A stretch of DNA of 64,000 nucleotides. It comes from Paraburkholderia panacisoli (GTDB lineage Bacteria; Pseudomonadota; Gammaproteobacteria; Burkholderiales; Burkholderiaceae). Shown here piece by piece: positions 26,329-35,832 of this stretch; the first letter of the stretch is position 1; each line of letters starts with the position of its first letter. A program made the position numbers and the translations under genes. Below the pieces are notes generated by a model that saw nothing but the letters and a program-made list of their open reading frames with translations, did not search any database and was not told the DNA's origin. The stretch spans positions 62,001-126,000 of the forward strand of contig NZ_VTUZ01000009.1 of the NCBI RefSeq assembly GCF_008369935.1, read 5' to 3'.

Positions 26329-27549
26329 ATGGGCACGAACGAGTTCAGTTTCACGAAGAGCAACGCGGGAACCCGGCTCGCCGAGTTCATTGCGTTCGTC
26401 AGCGACCGCAAGACCGAGCAGGTGCTCAAGAGCTTCGTGCTCGAACAGGCGATGCCGCATACGCACATCGCGATTGGCGGCGTCAATGACGCGATCGCCT
26501 ATCTGTCGAAGATCGAACGCTCGCCGCAATTCCTGCTGATCGATCTGCACGACTCGGTGATGCCGCTTTCGGAACTCGGCCGGCTGGCGGAAGTGTGCGA
26601 GCCGTCGGTTCAGGTCATCGCGCTCGGCGAGCGCAACGATGTCGGCCTGTTCCGCAGCCTGCTGAAGATCGGCGTGCGTGACTATCTGGTCAAACCGCTC
26701 ACAGTTGAATTGCTCAAGCGCACCGTGAACGTTGCCGAGGGCAAGGTCAGTCCCGTGATGCTGGCCCGCTCCGGCAAGACGATCGCGTTCGCGGGAACCC
26801 GCGGCGGCGTGGGCACGACCACGATCGCGCTCAACGTGGCCCGTCATCTGGCCGAGGACACCCACCGCCGGGTGGCCTACGTCGACCTGAACCTGAATGG
26901 CGGCGCGGCCAACAGCATGCTCGGCATCAAGAGCAACAACGGCCTGAGCGACGTGATGCAAAACGTGCATCGGCTGGATCCGCAGTATGTGGAGCGCACG
27001 CTCGTCGCTAAAGGCGCGCGGCTCTTCGTGCTGTCCGCCGAACTCGACTATGGCAGCGCGCAGCCGTTCAAGAGTGGTGCGCTCGGGCGGGTGCTCGAAT
27101 TGCTCTGCGACAGCTTCCACTATGTGATTCTCGACGTCGGCAGCATGACCGATCCGCTGGCTAGCGATGCATTCGATTTCGCGTCACGCGTCTATCTGGT
27201 CTCCGAACGTTCGGTGCACTCGACCCGCGAGACGATCCGACGGCTGCGCTTTATCGAGGACCGCGACAACAATCCGCCCACCTCGCTGCTGCTTAACAAC
27301 GCCAACGCGGCGAGCGCCGGCAAGGTCGGGGCGGCCGATTTCACCTCGGCGGTCGGACGCCCGCCGTTGTACGAGATTCAATTCGAGTCCAAGGCGATCT
27401 CGATTGCAGAAAATCTTGGCGAGCCACCAACTGAAAAGGCGTCGAACGGCTTCAATCAGAGCATCACGCGAATCGGACATGACCTCACGGGTCAGCCCGC
27501 GGTCGCTGAACGCAACTTCTTGCAGAAGTTCAAGTTCAGGAGAAACTGA
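26329..27549 (+). CDS. cpaE: TadZ/CpaE ATPase-like localisation factor
   Basis: 406 residues. N-terminal receiver-like domain about 5-130 (LLIDLHDSVMPLSELGRLAE, DYLVKPLTVELL) followed by a MinD/ParA-like domain with deviant Walker A in AFAGTRGGVGTTTIALNVAR and LVSERSVHSTRETIRRL. Directs the Tad machine to a cell site, commonly a pole. The stop shares one base with the start of cpaF. Receiver-like part has Asp at the usual place but is atypical, so phosphorylation is not claimed. Confidence 0.9.
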   Translation: MGTNEFSFTKSNAGTRLAEFIAFVSDRKTEQVLKSFVLEQAMPHTHIAIGGVNDAIAYLSKIERSPQFLLIDLHDSVMPLSELGRLAEVCEPSVQVIALGERNDVGLFRSLLKIGVRDYLVKPLTVELLKRTVNVAEGKVSPVMLARSGKTIAFAGTRGGVGTTTIALNVARHLAEDTHRRVAYVDLNLNGGAANSMLGIKSNNGLSDVMQNVHRLDPQYVERTLVAKGARLFVLSAELDYGSAQPFKSGALGRVLELLCDSFHYVILDVGSMTDPLASDAFDFASRVYLVSERSVHSTRETIRRLRFIEDRDNNPPTSLLLNNANAASAGKVGAADFTSAVGRPPLYEIQFESKAISIAENLGEPPTEKASNGFNQSITRIGHDLTGQPAVAERNFLQKFKFRRN

Positions 27550-28937
27550 TGTTCGGGCAAAAGCAGGTTCGCGCGATAGAGACGACCGACGACGTCACCG
27601 TCGAGGAAAACAGCGCAGCGCCGGAACCGGCGCCGGCCGCCGCGGCTCCCGTGAACGGCCCGGAAGGCAACGAGACGCTGGTCCGCTCGGAACTGTTCAA
27701 GACCATTCGGACCGGCGTGTTCAGCCTGATGAACGCGTCGGCCGCAGTGGGCCGCACGCGTGAGCAGATGAAGGTCGGCGTCGAGAAACTCGTGATGGAA
27801 ATTGCCGAACGCGAGCACCTGAACATCACGATTGCGGAGCAATCGCAGATCGTTGGCGAATTGCTGAACGACATGTTCGGGCTCGGACCGATCCAACCGT
27901 TGCTGGCCGACGAGACCATTACCGACGTGCTCGTCAACGGACCCGACCAGGTTTACGTCGAACGCCACGGCCGGCTCGAACTCACGCCGTTCAAGTTCCG
28001 CGACAACGCGCACGTCATCAATGTGGCGCAGCGGATTGCGGCCGGCGTGGGCCGGCGCGTCGACGAAAGCAGCCCGATGGTCGATGCGCGCCTGGCCGAC
28101 GGCAGCCGGGTCAACGTCGTGCTGCCGCCGCTCGCGATTCACGGCGCGACCATCTCGATCCGGAAGTTCTCGAAGCGCAACATCACGCTTCACAGAATGG
28201 CGCAGCAAGGCAACATGTCGCAGCAAATGGCGAATCTGCTCAAGCTCGCCAGCACTTGCCGGCTCAACATCATCGTGTCGGGTGGCACGGGCTCCGGCAA
28301 GACCACGTTGCTCAACGCGCTGTCGCACTTCATCGGGCTCGGCGAGCGGACCATCACCATCGAGGACGCCGCCGAACTGCAACTCGTGCAGCCGCATGTC
28401 GTCAGCCTGGAGACGCGGCCCGAGAATGCGGAAGGACTGGGCGGCGTCGCGCAGCGCGATCTCGTGCGCAACGCGCTGCGGATGCGCCCCGACCGGATCA
28501 TCCTCGGTGAAACGCGCGGCCCCGAAGCCTTCGACGTGTTGCAGGCGATGAACACGGGCCACGATGGATCGATGACCACGATCCACGCGAACACGCCACG
28601 CGACGGCATCACGCGGCTCGAGAGCATGGTGATGATGGCGAACGGCAATCTGCCGTTGCTGTCGATTCGCCGGCAGATCGCGAGCGCGGTGCACCTGATC
28701 GTGCAGATCGAGCGGATGCGCGACGGCATGCGCCGGGTGACGCGGATCACCGAACTCGTCGGCATGGAAGGCGACGTCATCATCACCCAGGAGCTGTTCA
28801 CGTTTCGCTACGACGCCACGGCCTATAGCGAAGAAGTCAAGGGGGTCTATGAATCCGCGCTGGTGCGGCCGGCGTTCGCCGCGCGCGCGGCGTACTACGG
28901 GCTTGAAGAAGCATTGCTCGAGGCGATGAGGCCATGA
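27549..28937 (+). CDS. cpaF: TadA/CpaF secretion ATPase
   Basis: 462 residues; hexameric ATPase of the type II/IV secretion family that powers Flp pilus assembly on the cytoplasmic side. Walker A in VSGGTGSGKTTLLNALS; Asp box ITIEDAAELQL; Walker B LRMRPDRIILGETRG; His box MTTIHANTPRDGITRLE. N-terminal about 50 residues are acidic and Ala/Pro-rich. The ATG overlaps the cpaE stop by one base; its own stop overlaps tadB. Confidence 0.95.
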   Translation: MFGQKQVRAIETTDDVTVEENSAAPEPAPAAAAPVNGPEGNETLVRSELFKTIRTGVFSLMNASAAVGRTREQMKVGVEKLVMEIAEREHLNITIAEQSQIVGELLNDMFGLGPIQPLLADETITDVLVNGPDQVYVERHGRLELTPFKFRDNAHVINVAQRIAAGVGRRVDESSPMVDARLADGSRVNVVLPPLAIHGATISIRKFSKRNITLHRMAQQGNMSQQMANLLKLASTCRLNIIVSGGTGSGKTTLLNALSHFIGLGERTITIEDAAELQLVQPHVVSLETRPENAEGLGGVAQRDLVRNALRMRPDRIILGETRGPEAFDVLQAMNTGHDGSMTTIHANTPRDGITRLESMVMMANGNLPLLSIRRQIASAVHLIVQIERMRDGMRRVTRITELVGMEGDVIITQELFTFRYDATAYSEEVKGVYESALVRPAFAARAAYYGLEEALLEAMRP

Positions 28938-29908
28938 ACCGGATCGACCTGCTCTCCGCGTGCGCATTCATCATCGTGCTGATGCTCGGCGTGATGTGGC
29001 TGACCCTGCAGGACATACGGAAAAAGCAACCTCACGCGCGGATCAAGGCGCGCATGGAGAACACGTTCTCCGCTGAGAAATTTCGCTCCAGGGACGCCAA
29101 GGCGCACACCACGGATCTGTTTACCGTCAGCAAACGGGAGAACGTGTTCAGCCGCTGGTACGGCCCGAAAGTGGCGCGCCTTCGTACCGTCGCCGGAAAG
29201 AAAGGCATTCGCATCGCGTTCGCGGCGGGCGTGGCGGGCGCCCTGCTCGCGCTGCTGATGACGCGCTTCATGCCCCTACCCGACTTCTCCAAGCCCTTAC
29301 TCATTGTCGGCTTGCCGGTGTTCGCGGTGGTCCGCGCGTACGGCTTTCTGGTGCAGCGCTTTCGCCGCCGCTTTCTCGACGGCTTTCCCGATGTGATCGA
29401 CCTCATCGTGCGCGCGGTGCGCGCAGGCGTTCCTGTGACGCAGGTCATCGGCACCGTATCGAGCGAGTGCACCGAGCCGATCCGCGAGGAGTTCAAGTTG
29501 ATGAGCGACTCGCTGCAGATGGGTCTCGATCTCGAAGAAGTGCTGACTGTTGCCGTCAAGCGAATTGAAATCGCGGACTTCTCGTTCTTCTGCGTCTGCT
29601 TGCTGCTACAGCGCGAAACGGGCGGCCAGCTCGGTGAGACACTCGAAGGACTCGCCACGATCGTGCGAACCCGGCGCGAGATTCGTCAGAAAACAAAAGC
29701 GCTGACTGGTGAAGCCCGTATCACGACCAAGATCATGGCCGCGATTCCGGGGGTGATCATGCTGTCGATGTACGTGCTGAACCGAAACTATCTGATCATT
29801 CTGTTCGACACGCCACCTGGCCAGAAACTCCTGACGTTCGGCGCGATCTCCATGGTGTTCGGGCTGGTGGTGATCGGCAAGATGTCCAAACTGGATACGT
29901 CGCGATGA
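28934..29908 (+). CDS. tadB: TadB inner-membrane platform protein
   Basis: 324 residues. One N-terminal helix, further helices near 95-130 and at the C-terminus, and a T2SSF domain (FPDVIDLIVRAVRAGVPVTQ; ETGGQLGETLEGLATIVR). Forms the inner-membrane base with TadC and contacts CpaF. 4-base ATGA overlap with cpaF before and with tadC after. Confidence 0.92.
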   Translation: MNRIDLLSACAFIIVLMLGVMWLTLQDIRKKQPHARIKARMENTFSAEKFRSRDAKAHTTDLFTVSKRENVFSRWYGPKVARLRTVAGKKGIRIAFAAGVAGALLALLMTRFMPLPDFSKPLLIVGLPVFAVVRAYGFLVQRFRRRFLDGFPDVIDLIVRAVRAGVPVTQVIGTVSSECTEPIREEFKLMSDSLQMGLDLEEVLTVAVKRIEIADFSFFCVCLLLQRETGGQLGETLEGLATIVRTRREIRQKTKALTGEARITTKIMAAIPGVIMLSMYVLNRNYLIILFDTPPGQKLLTFGAISMVFGLVVIGKMSKLDTSR

Positions 29909-30867
29909 GTCCGGACAACGTCGAAACACTGATCAATCTGCTGATGCTGTTGGCGCTGTTCGCCGCGCTGGCGATCTGGTGGGCGACGAAGCACGGCGGC
30001 CGGCGCGGCCGGATTGCGGAACGCACCCGGCAGGCCGCGCTGATCCAGCGCGCGGACAGCGTGGGCACGGAAGAACTCGAAAAAGACAGCAGCTTCCGGC
30101 AACGCCTGCTACGCCGCCTGGCGATCCTCGGCGACCGCCTTCCGCTTTTCGATGCGAAATACCGGTTGAAGCTGCAAAAGGAAATGCTGCGCAGCGGCTA
30201 CCGCAGCCGGGCCGCCGTCTCGATCCTGCTCGCGATCAAATTCGCGGTCGGTCTGATTTGCGCCGCACTGACGGTCATGCTCGGGTCGCACATTCCGGTC
30301 ATCGGCGCGTACCCGGCCGTGCGCGGCATGCTGATGCTGTTCGTGTTCATTGTCGGCATGATCATTCCCGAATACGTCGTGGCGTTCCGCGCATCGCAGC
30401 GTCGCAAGGCGATGGCGGCGTGCCTGCCCGACGCACTCGATCTGCTCGTGATCTGCACCAACGCCGGCAACAGTCTCGGCGTGAGCATCCGCCGCGTGGC
30501 CGATGAACTCGCGACGATCTGCCCGCCGCTCGCAAGCGAATTCGCGCTGACCGCCGACGAACTGAAGCTGTCCGGCGACAGTACGCGTGCGCTTCACGAT
30601 CTGGCTGAACGCATCAACTTGCCGTCGATCCGCGCGCTCATCGCCACGCTGACTCAATCCATGCGTTACGGCACGCCGATCACGCAGGCACTGCGCACGC
30701 TGTCGCGCACGGAGCGTCTCGCGCACATCGTCTCGCTGGAAGAGAAGGCCGCCAAGCTGGCACCGAAAATGGTCGTACCGATGATGCTGTTCATTCTTCC
30801 TGCCGTCGTCGCGATCGCGGCGGGGCCGGCTGTCATTCAACTGATGGACGCTATTGCCAAGCAATGA
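29905..30867 (+). CDS. tadC: TadC inner-membrane platform protein
   Basis: 320 residues with a T2SSF domain in the second half (CLPDALDLLVICTNAGNSLG; SLEEKAAKLAPKMVVPMMLF) and four helices (11-28, two near 105-155, one at the end). Partner of TadB. Overlaps both neighbours by 4 bases. Confidence 0.92.
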   Translation: MSPDNVETLINLLMLLALFAALAIWWATKHGGRRGRIAERTRQAALIQRADSVGTEELEKDSSFRQRLLRRLAILGDRLPLFDAKYRLKLQKEMLRSGYRSRAAVSILLAIKFAVGLICAALTVMLGSHIPVIGAYPAVRGMLMLFVFIVGMIIPEYVVAFRASQRRKAMAACLPDALDLLVICTNAGNSLGVSIRRVADELATICPPLASEFALTADELKLSGDSTRALHDLAERINLPSIRALIATLTQSMRYGTPITQALRTLSRTERLAHIVSLEEKAAKLAPKMVVPMMLFILPAVVAIAAGPAVIQLMDAIAKQ

Positions 30868-31772
30868 AAATCGCTCTCCTCACCATCGCTCGATGCACCC
30901 TCTTCGCGCGGGGCACGAAGCTCCTGCGCGCCGCCCGGCACACCGGGCTGATGGCGTGCGGCGTCTCGCTGCTGGCGCTCACCGCCGCCTGCACCACCAC
31001 CGAGCGTGTCTCCGAGGCGCGGCCGGTTATCAGGAACTCGGCGCCGAGTAACATGAGCGAGCTGCGCATCGCGGAGACCGCGCTCGACTCAGGCAACCTC
31101 GAACTGGCGACCTCGCTGTACGACAAGATCGTGAAAACCGACCCGCGTTCGGTCGAAGGCTTGACCGGTCTCGGCAATACGCTTTACGCGGTGGGCGACT
31201 TCACGCGCGCGGCGGTCTATTACGATCACGCGAGCAAGAGCGACCCGGCTGCAGCCGCGCCGCTGATCGGCCTCGCACGCGTAGCCATTCATCAGCGCCG
31301 CTTCGACGACGCCATCGTCACGTATCGCCGCGTGCTCGCCGTGTCGCCCAACGACCCGCTGGCGTTGGCCGGCCTCGGCGCGGCCATCGACCTCTCGGGC
31401 GACCACGCGGCCGCGCAGGCCGTGCTGCGAGACGGTTTGAGAAAGAATCCCGGCGATCCGATGCTCAGCGTGAATCTCGGCTTGTCGCTGATCCTCAGCG
31501 GCAAGCCGCGCGAAGGGGCGAACGTGTTGCTCGACGTCACGCGTTACCCGGCCGCGCCGCCGCAAGCTCGCCAGGATCTGGCGCTCGCGTACGGCCTGCT
31601 CGGCAATACGGAAGCGGCCGCTGAAATTCTCGGGCGCGATCTGCCCAAGGCGTCGGTGCAAGACAACTTGCGCTTCTACAAAATCCAGCGCGAGCGTCTC
31701 GTGCCGCAGTCGGGGACCGCGAAAGTCGTTGCCGTGCCGGGCGTTTCGGTGCAGGCAGCGAGCCTTCGATGA
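30864..31772 (+). CDS. tadD: TadD TPR lipoprotein
   Basis: 302 residues. Signal/lipobox in VSLLALTAACTTTERVSEAR, Cys lipidated. TPR repeats about 55-250 (IAETALDSGNLELATSLYDK; GLGNTLYAVGDFTRAAVYYD; GLARVAIHQRRFDDAIVTYR). Probable pilotin or assembly chaperone for the Tad secretin. Overlaps tadC and tadE. Confidence 0.9.
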   Translation: MKIALLTIARCTLFARGTKLLRAARHTGLMACGVSLLALTAACTTTERVSEARPVIRNSAPSNMSELRIAETALDSGNLELATSLYDKIVKTDPRSVEGLTGLGNTLYAVGDFTRAAVYYDHASKSDPAAAAPLIGLARVAIHQRRFDDAIVTYRRVLAVSPNDPLALAGLGAAIDLSGDHAAAQAVLRDGLRKNPGDPMLSVNLGLSLILSGKPREGANVLLDVTRYPAAPPQARQDLALAYGLLGNTEAAAEILGRDLPKASVQDNLRFYKIQRERLVPQSGTAKVVAVPGVSVQAASLR

Positions 31773-32263
31773 CAACGGCAGCCTGGCCCTGGAGGCGCGG
31801 CCCGATCGCCGCGCTGACCGATGACAGCGGGGGTTCAGCGATCGAATTCGCGTTGCTGTCGCCAGTGGTGTTCTTCCTCGTGTTGGGCACCGTGGAACTC
31901 GCGCTCGACATGATCGTGGACGCGTCGGTGCAGATCGCGGCGGAGTCCGCTTCGCGCACGGGACTGACCACGACGGTGCCGACCACCGGCACGCGTGCCG
32001 CCCAGGCGCAGAGCATTGTGATGAACACGCTGGGAGGCTGGCAAAAAATCGGCGCAACGGTGACGATCAATACGCTGAATTACGGCACTTACAACAACGT
32101 GGGTACCTCGAGCTATCAGACCAACATGGGGGGCTTTGGCGATGTCGTCTCCTACCAGATCACGGTCACGCTGCCCGACGGCTTTACGGGTTTGCCGAGA
32201 TATTTCGGCGTACCCCTGCCGCTGACGTTCCAACGCAATTTTCTGGTGCAGAACGAAAAATGA
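31769..32263 (+). CDS. tadE: TadE-like minor pseudopilin
   Basis: 164 residues. Leader ends ALTDDSGG and the helix begins SAIEFALLSPVVFFLVLGTV, with Glu at about +5 after the cleavage Gly, so processed by the TadV-type peptidase. Remainder periplasmic. Next to a second TadE/TadF-type gene. Overlaps by 4 bases on both sides. Confidence 0.88.
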   Translation: MTTAAWPWRRGPIAALTDDSGGSAIEFALLSPVVFFLVLGTVELALDMIVDASVQIAAESASRTGLTTTVPTTGTRAAQAQSIVMNTLGGWQKIGATVTINTLNYGTYNNVGTSSYQTNMGGFGDVVSYQITVTLPDGFTGLPRYFGVPLPLTFQRNFLVQNEK

Positions 32264-32937
32264 CTCGCATCCTACACAGCATGCCGCCGGTTACGCGCCG
32301 CCGTCCGCGCGCCGGATGGCGCGGCCTTCTACGCTCGGATCGCGGCAGCGTGACGGTCGAATTCGTGATCATCGTTCCGTTGATACTGCTGACCATGCTC
32401 GGCTTCAGCGAGATCTACATGTACATGCGGGCGGTGAGCCTCGTCGAGCACACGGCCTTCACGCTGGCCGACTCGCTGGGACAGATGTCGGCGGTCGTCA
32501 ACGATCCCACCACGAGTTCATCGAATAGTCTGGGTTCAATCTGGAGCGCCGCGACTCTGATCGCCGCACCGAACAGCTTGCAGACGAAGGGCGGCGTCTA
32601 TATCACGTCGATCTGCGACCAGCAGATAGGCTGCGACCCGGCCAATCCGCCGAACCCGCCTTCGATGGCGGCGGGCACACCGCAGCAGTACTGGCAGCAG
32701 AGCGCGCCCTGGACCTTGTCGGGCATGAAGTCCAAGGAGACCGCCGGCAAGCTGTTGCCGACGACATGGCCGTTCCGCAACGGCGATTCGGCGATCGTGG
32801 TCGAGGTGTTCTACTCCTATACCCCCTTCTCGATGACCCTGCCTTTCTGGACGAACGCGCCGGGCACCCAGACCATCTATGAGCGTGTCTATGTGCGCCC
32901 CCGCACGGGCAAGCCGCTTCCATTGGTGGCCTCATGA
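32260..32937 (+). CDS. tadF: TadE/TadF-like minor pseudopilin
   Basis: 225 residues. SDRGSVTVEFVIIVPLILLT has the Gly cleavage site and Glu+5. Long periplasmic part rich in Pro/Asn with a Cys pair (ICDQQIGCDP). Assigned TadF from order; TadE and TadF are hard to tell apart by sequence. Overlaps tadE and tadG. Confidence 0.82.
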   Translation: MTRILHSMPPVTRRRPRAGWRGLLRSDRGSVTVEFVIIVPLILLTMLGFSEIYMYMRAVSLVEHTAFTLADSLGQMSAVVNDPTTSSSNSLGSIWSAATLIAAPNSLQTKGGVYITSICDQQIGCDPANPPNPPSMAAGTPQQYWQQSAPWTLSGMKSKETAGKLLPTTWPFRNGDSAIVVEVFYSYTPFSMTLPFWTNAPGTQTIYERVYVRPRTGKPLPLVAS

Positions 32938-34766
32938 AGCGAGATCGCGCCATGCCACGAACCGCTGCCCGCGCGAGCGCCGGCAAGGTGCCGTCACAGC
33001 CGCGCTCGCTCTCGACCTTGCTCAAGGGCGACGAAGGTGCGATTACCGTCATCTTCGCGTTGTGCGCGACCCTGATGATCGGCTCGATGTGTACTGCCAT
33101 CGACACGATTCACTATCAGATGACGCAGACGCGCGTTCAGATGGCGCTCGACGTCGCCACGCTGTCATCGGGCGTCAACCTTTTGCATTACAACTCGACC
33201 ACCGGCAACAATCTCACGCAATGGCAGGCCGACGCGCGCGCCTATTACAACGCGAACATGCCGTCGGGCTACATGGAATTCGCGATGCCGGACGCCCAGT
33301 TCTCGGCGAGCATCAGCGGTGTGCCTTCCACCGGTCAGACCATCCAGCTCTCGGCGACGGGCTCCGCTCCGCTGCTCGCGCCGGTGATCTTTGGTACTGG
33401 CACGTCGAGCAGCGGCTCGGGGTCTGGCTCGGGTTCCGGTTCGAGCGGATCGTCGCCCGACACGGTGACGATCACTGCCAGCAACACCGCGCTGCGGATG
33501 CCGCAAAGCCTGCTCGAATTGGTTCTGGTGCTCGACAATACCGGCTCGATGGCGGACTACGCGAGCAGCGACACAACACAGGGCACGAAGATCCAAGGGC
33601 TGCGAACCGCGGCCACTGATCTGGTGAACGACATTCTCGGTGTGCAAAACAACAATTCCTACATTGGACTCGTGCCGTTCACCACCATGGTGAACGTCAA
33701 CGGATCGCTGCTTGCGAGCGGCAGCTGGATGACGCCGAACTTTACTTACAACCCGAACAATGTTTGGATGACGGCGCAATCGGGTGTGACCGGATCGGGA
33801 TGGGGCGGTTGCACAGTCGAGCCGCGCGACGCAGCGTCCAATCTCTATCCGAAAGCCTATGCGCCGAAAGACATACCCGGCTTCACACCGTTCTTCTATA
33901 ACGTCCCCAAGACGGGTTTCCAGGTTGTCACCTACAACAGCACCAAGAACGGCAGCGGGAATTGCGTCGCGTCGACTCCCATTAACTTCAGCGGCGTTCC
34001 GCTGAGCTTGCAGACCAACGGTTCCACTACGGCCTGCGGCATTGGAACCGGGTTGGGCATTGCGGCCGCCTGGGGCCAGGCAACCACCAGCAAACCCAAA
34101 ACGAACACCTACGATCAGAACGGCAACATCAACGGGAAAGGCAGCCCCTGCTCGATTGCGCCGGTGAAATTCCTCAGCAAGGATGCGAACGCGCTGACCA
34201 CCGCGATCGGAAACATGCAGGCGGCGGGCTCCACGATCATCCCGACAGGTTTGCTGTGGGGCTGGCGCATGTTGTCGTCCGACTGGTCCAACAATGTGTC
34301 GAATGGCAATGGCTGGGTATCGACAGACAGCACGTTGCCACGTCCGGAGGCGACCCAGGGTTTGCAACGGGTTGCGATTGTCCTGACCGACGGCGAAAAC
34401 GATCCGGGCAGCGCGAACGGCATCATGCCTCCCCCGTCGTTCAACGGTTTGACGGGCGTCGGGAGCAGCGCGTTGCAAGCGCCGACCGTGACGCGAACGG
34501 ACGGGACTGCTCTTTCCAATGGATCGACGACGTCGGTTAGCGACATCAATGCATTCCAGCTCGGTGTCTGTACCGCCATGAAGAACAGCGGAATCATCGT
34601 CTATGCCATCACGTTCGGCAGCGATGCATCGAGCTCGGTGGCCCAGCAGACGATGCAAAGCTGCGCGTCGCCGGGGAACTATTACCACGCGCCGACCAAC
34701 GCGACGCTCGACGCGATCTTCCAGCAGATTGCCGGCAACCTCGGTGTGCTTCGACTGACCCAGTGA
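32934..34766 (+). CDS. tadG: TadG-like protein with von Willebrand A domain
   Basis: 610 residues. N-terminal TadG-type helix (GDEGAITVIFALCATLMIGS) in which the pilin Glu+5 is replaced by Ile, then a Ser/Gly linker (SSSGSGSGSGSGSS-like, about residues 155-175), then a VWA domain with MIDAS in LVLDNTGSMADY (DxxxS form) and VAIVLTDGENDPGS. Many Asn/Thr/Gly residues in the C-terminal two-thirds. Anchored outside the inner membrane; may aid adhesion or anchor the pilus. Last gene of the Tad operon; a strong palindrome follows. Confidence 0.9.
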   Translation: MKRDRAMPRTAARASAGKVPSQPRSLSTLLKGDEGAITVIFALCATLMIGSMCTAIDTIHYQMTQTRVQMALDVATLSSGVNLLHYNSTTGNNLTQWQADARAYYNANMPSGYMEFAMPDAQFSASISGVPSTGQTIQLSATGSAPLLAPVIFGTGTSSSGSGSGSGSGSSGSSPDTVTITASNTALRMPQSLLELVLVLDNTGSMADYASSDTTQGTKIQGLRTAATDLVNDILGVQNNNSYIGLVPFTTMVNVNGSLLASGSWMTPNFTYNPNNVWMTAQSGVTGSGWGGCTVEPRDAASNLYPKAYAPKDIPGFTPFFYNVPKTGFQVVTYNSTKNGSGNCVASTPINFSGVPLSLQTNGSTTACGIGTGLGIAAAWGQATTSKPKTNTYDQNGNINGKGSPCSIAPVKFLSKDANALTTAIGNMQAAGSTIIPTGLLWGWRMLSSDWSNNVSNGNGWVSTDSTLPRPEATQGLQRVAIVLTDGENDPGSANGIMPPPSFNGLTGVGSSALQAPTVTRTDGTALSNGSTTSVSDINAFQLGVCTAMKNSGIIVYAITFGSDASSSVAQQTMQSCASPGNYYHAPTNATLDAIFQQIAGNLGVLRLTQ

Positions 34767-34774
34767 CGAAGCTG

Positions 34775-34796
34775 GGCAGCCGGTCGACCGGCTGCC
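34775..34796. terminator. 22-bp perfect palindrome between convergent tadG and PAP2 genes
   Basis: GGCAGCCGGTCGACCGGCTGCC, 8 bases after the tadG stop and 23 before the end of the convergent PAP2 gene. A very stable stem usable in both directions. No T-run after it, so a bidirectional structural terminator is inferred, not proven. Confidence 0.55.
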
Positions 34797-34818
34797 GAGG
34801 TGTTTGCGCGGGAAGGAA

Positions 34819-35829
34819 TCAAGACGTCGATGGCTGCGGCGCGGACGTGTCTTGTGTCGCGCTGCTTGCATCGAGCGATGGGTCGTGAAAGCGTAGACGT
34901 TTGACCAGCATGATCGTCACCACCGCCAGCACTGCGCCGGCGACGACATCGACCAGATAGTGTCCACCGTGCGTGGGCGTGGAAGCAATCATGATGGCGT
35001 TGAGAGCCACCGCAATATAGGCGATGACGGGCGTGCGGCGCAGCGCATAGGCGAACAGAATCGCCATGCAGGTATGCATCGAGGGCATCGACACCAATCC
35101 TTGCTGATCGTCCAGAGCGAACACACGAAGCGTACCGTCGCGGATCGGCAAGAACTCAGAGACCGTCGACGACGTGTCTGGATCGGCGATGTGAAAATGC
35201 AGGTATGCACTGGCAGCTGGGAGTAGTGTCGCGACGATCAGGCAAATGAGAGTCGCCAGCATGAACCGCAACATATGATCGGCGAGTTCACGTCTCGCGC
35301 CGCTCAGACCGAGTATCAACGGCACCACAATGGTCTGCGCCAGACCACTACCGTACGCCAGCTTCAGCACGATGAAGAGTATCGAATGCAGCCGTACCCA
35401 GTTGTACCAGGCGACCCAATCGAATCCGATCATCTCGTCGATCCTGACGAGTTGGGGGTCGACGAGGGGGAAAGCGGCCGCAACCGACAAGTGACTCAAT
35501 AGGCTCGCGGCCATGCAGAACGCGGCGAGCGCAAGCATCCACCGCGCGGTGTTGGCCAGTTCGAGCTGGCTGCGCGCCCACTTCGTCTGCCCGTCCCGGA
35601 CAGATGCCGTTCTGAAATTAACCCAGACGATGACCAGCAGAATCGCCAGAAAACCCGGCAGGTTATGCGCAGCGCGCCCAAGCGTCGCGCTGCGATCCAG
35701 CGCATGCAAGCCCGCGAAATCGACGGCAACGATCAGTGCGATCGCGATCCAGGTTCCGAGGTAGCGCCAACTCGTCGCGCAAAAAGTGCCGACGCGACCC
35801 GGCATGGCGGGGAGTTTCGACGCGCTCAT
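34819..35829 (-). CDS. PAP2-type phosphatase, membrane (IPC synthase-like form)
   Basis: 336 residues, about six helices. PAP2 motifs: His in LVSMPSMHTCMAILFAY and His/Asp in PTHGGHYLVDVVAGAVLA; the PSMHT...GGHYxxD layout fits the IPC-synthase-like PAP2_3 family acting on lipid phosphates. Starts 3 bases after the methyltransferase stop, so coupled. The second PAP2 gene at 36933 is a diverged paralogue with the same layout (LVSMPSFHTALAIVF, PTQGGHYLADVAGG). Confidence 0.86.
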   Translation of the reverse strand: MSASKLPAMPGRVGTFCATSWRYLGTWIAIALIVAVDFAGLHALDRSATLGRAAHNLPGFLAILLVIVWVNFRTASVRDGQTKWARSQLELANTARWMLALAAFCMAASLLSHLSVAAAFPLVDPQLVRIDEMIGFDWVAWYNWVRLHSILFIVLKLAYGSGLAQTIVVPLILGLSGARRELADHMLRFMLATLICLIVATLLPAASAYLHFHIADPDTSSTVSEFLPIRDGTLRVFALDDQQGLVSMPSMHTCMAILFAYALRRTPVIAYIAVALNAIMIASTPTHGGHYLVDVVAGAVLAVVTIMLVKRLRFHDPSLDASSATQDTSAPQPSTS

Positions 35830-35832
35830 TTT

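Noticed and set aside
27492..28967. 491-codon minus-strand frame antisense to cpaF
   Set aside because: High-GC shadow of a clearly recognised ATPase gene; composition is Arg/His-rich without any motif.
33165..34871. 568-codon minus-strand frame antisense to tadG
   Set aside because: Shadow of the VWA gene; Arg-rich, no family.
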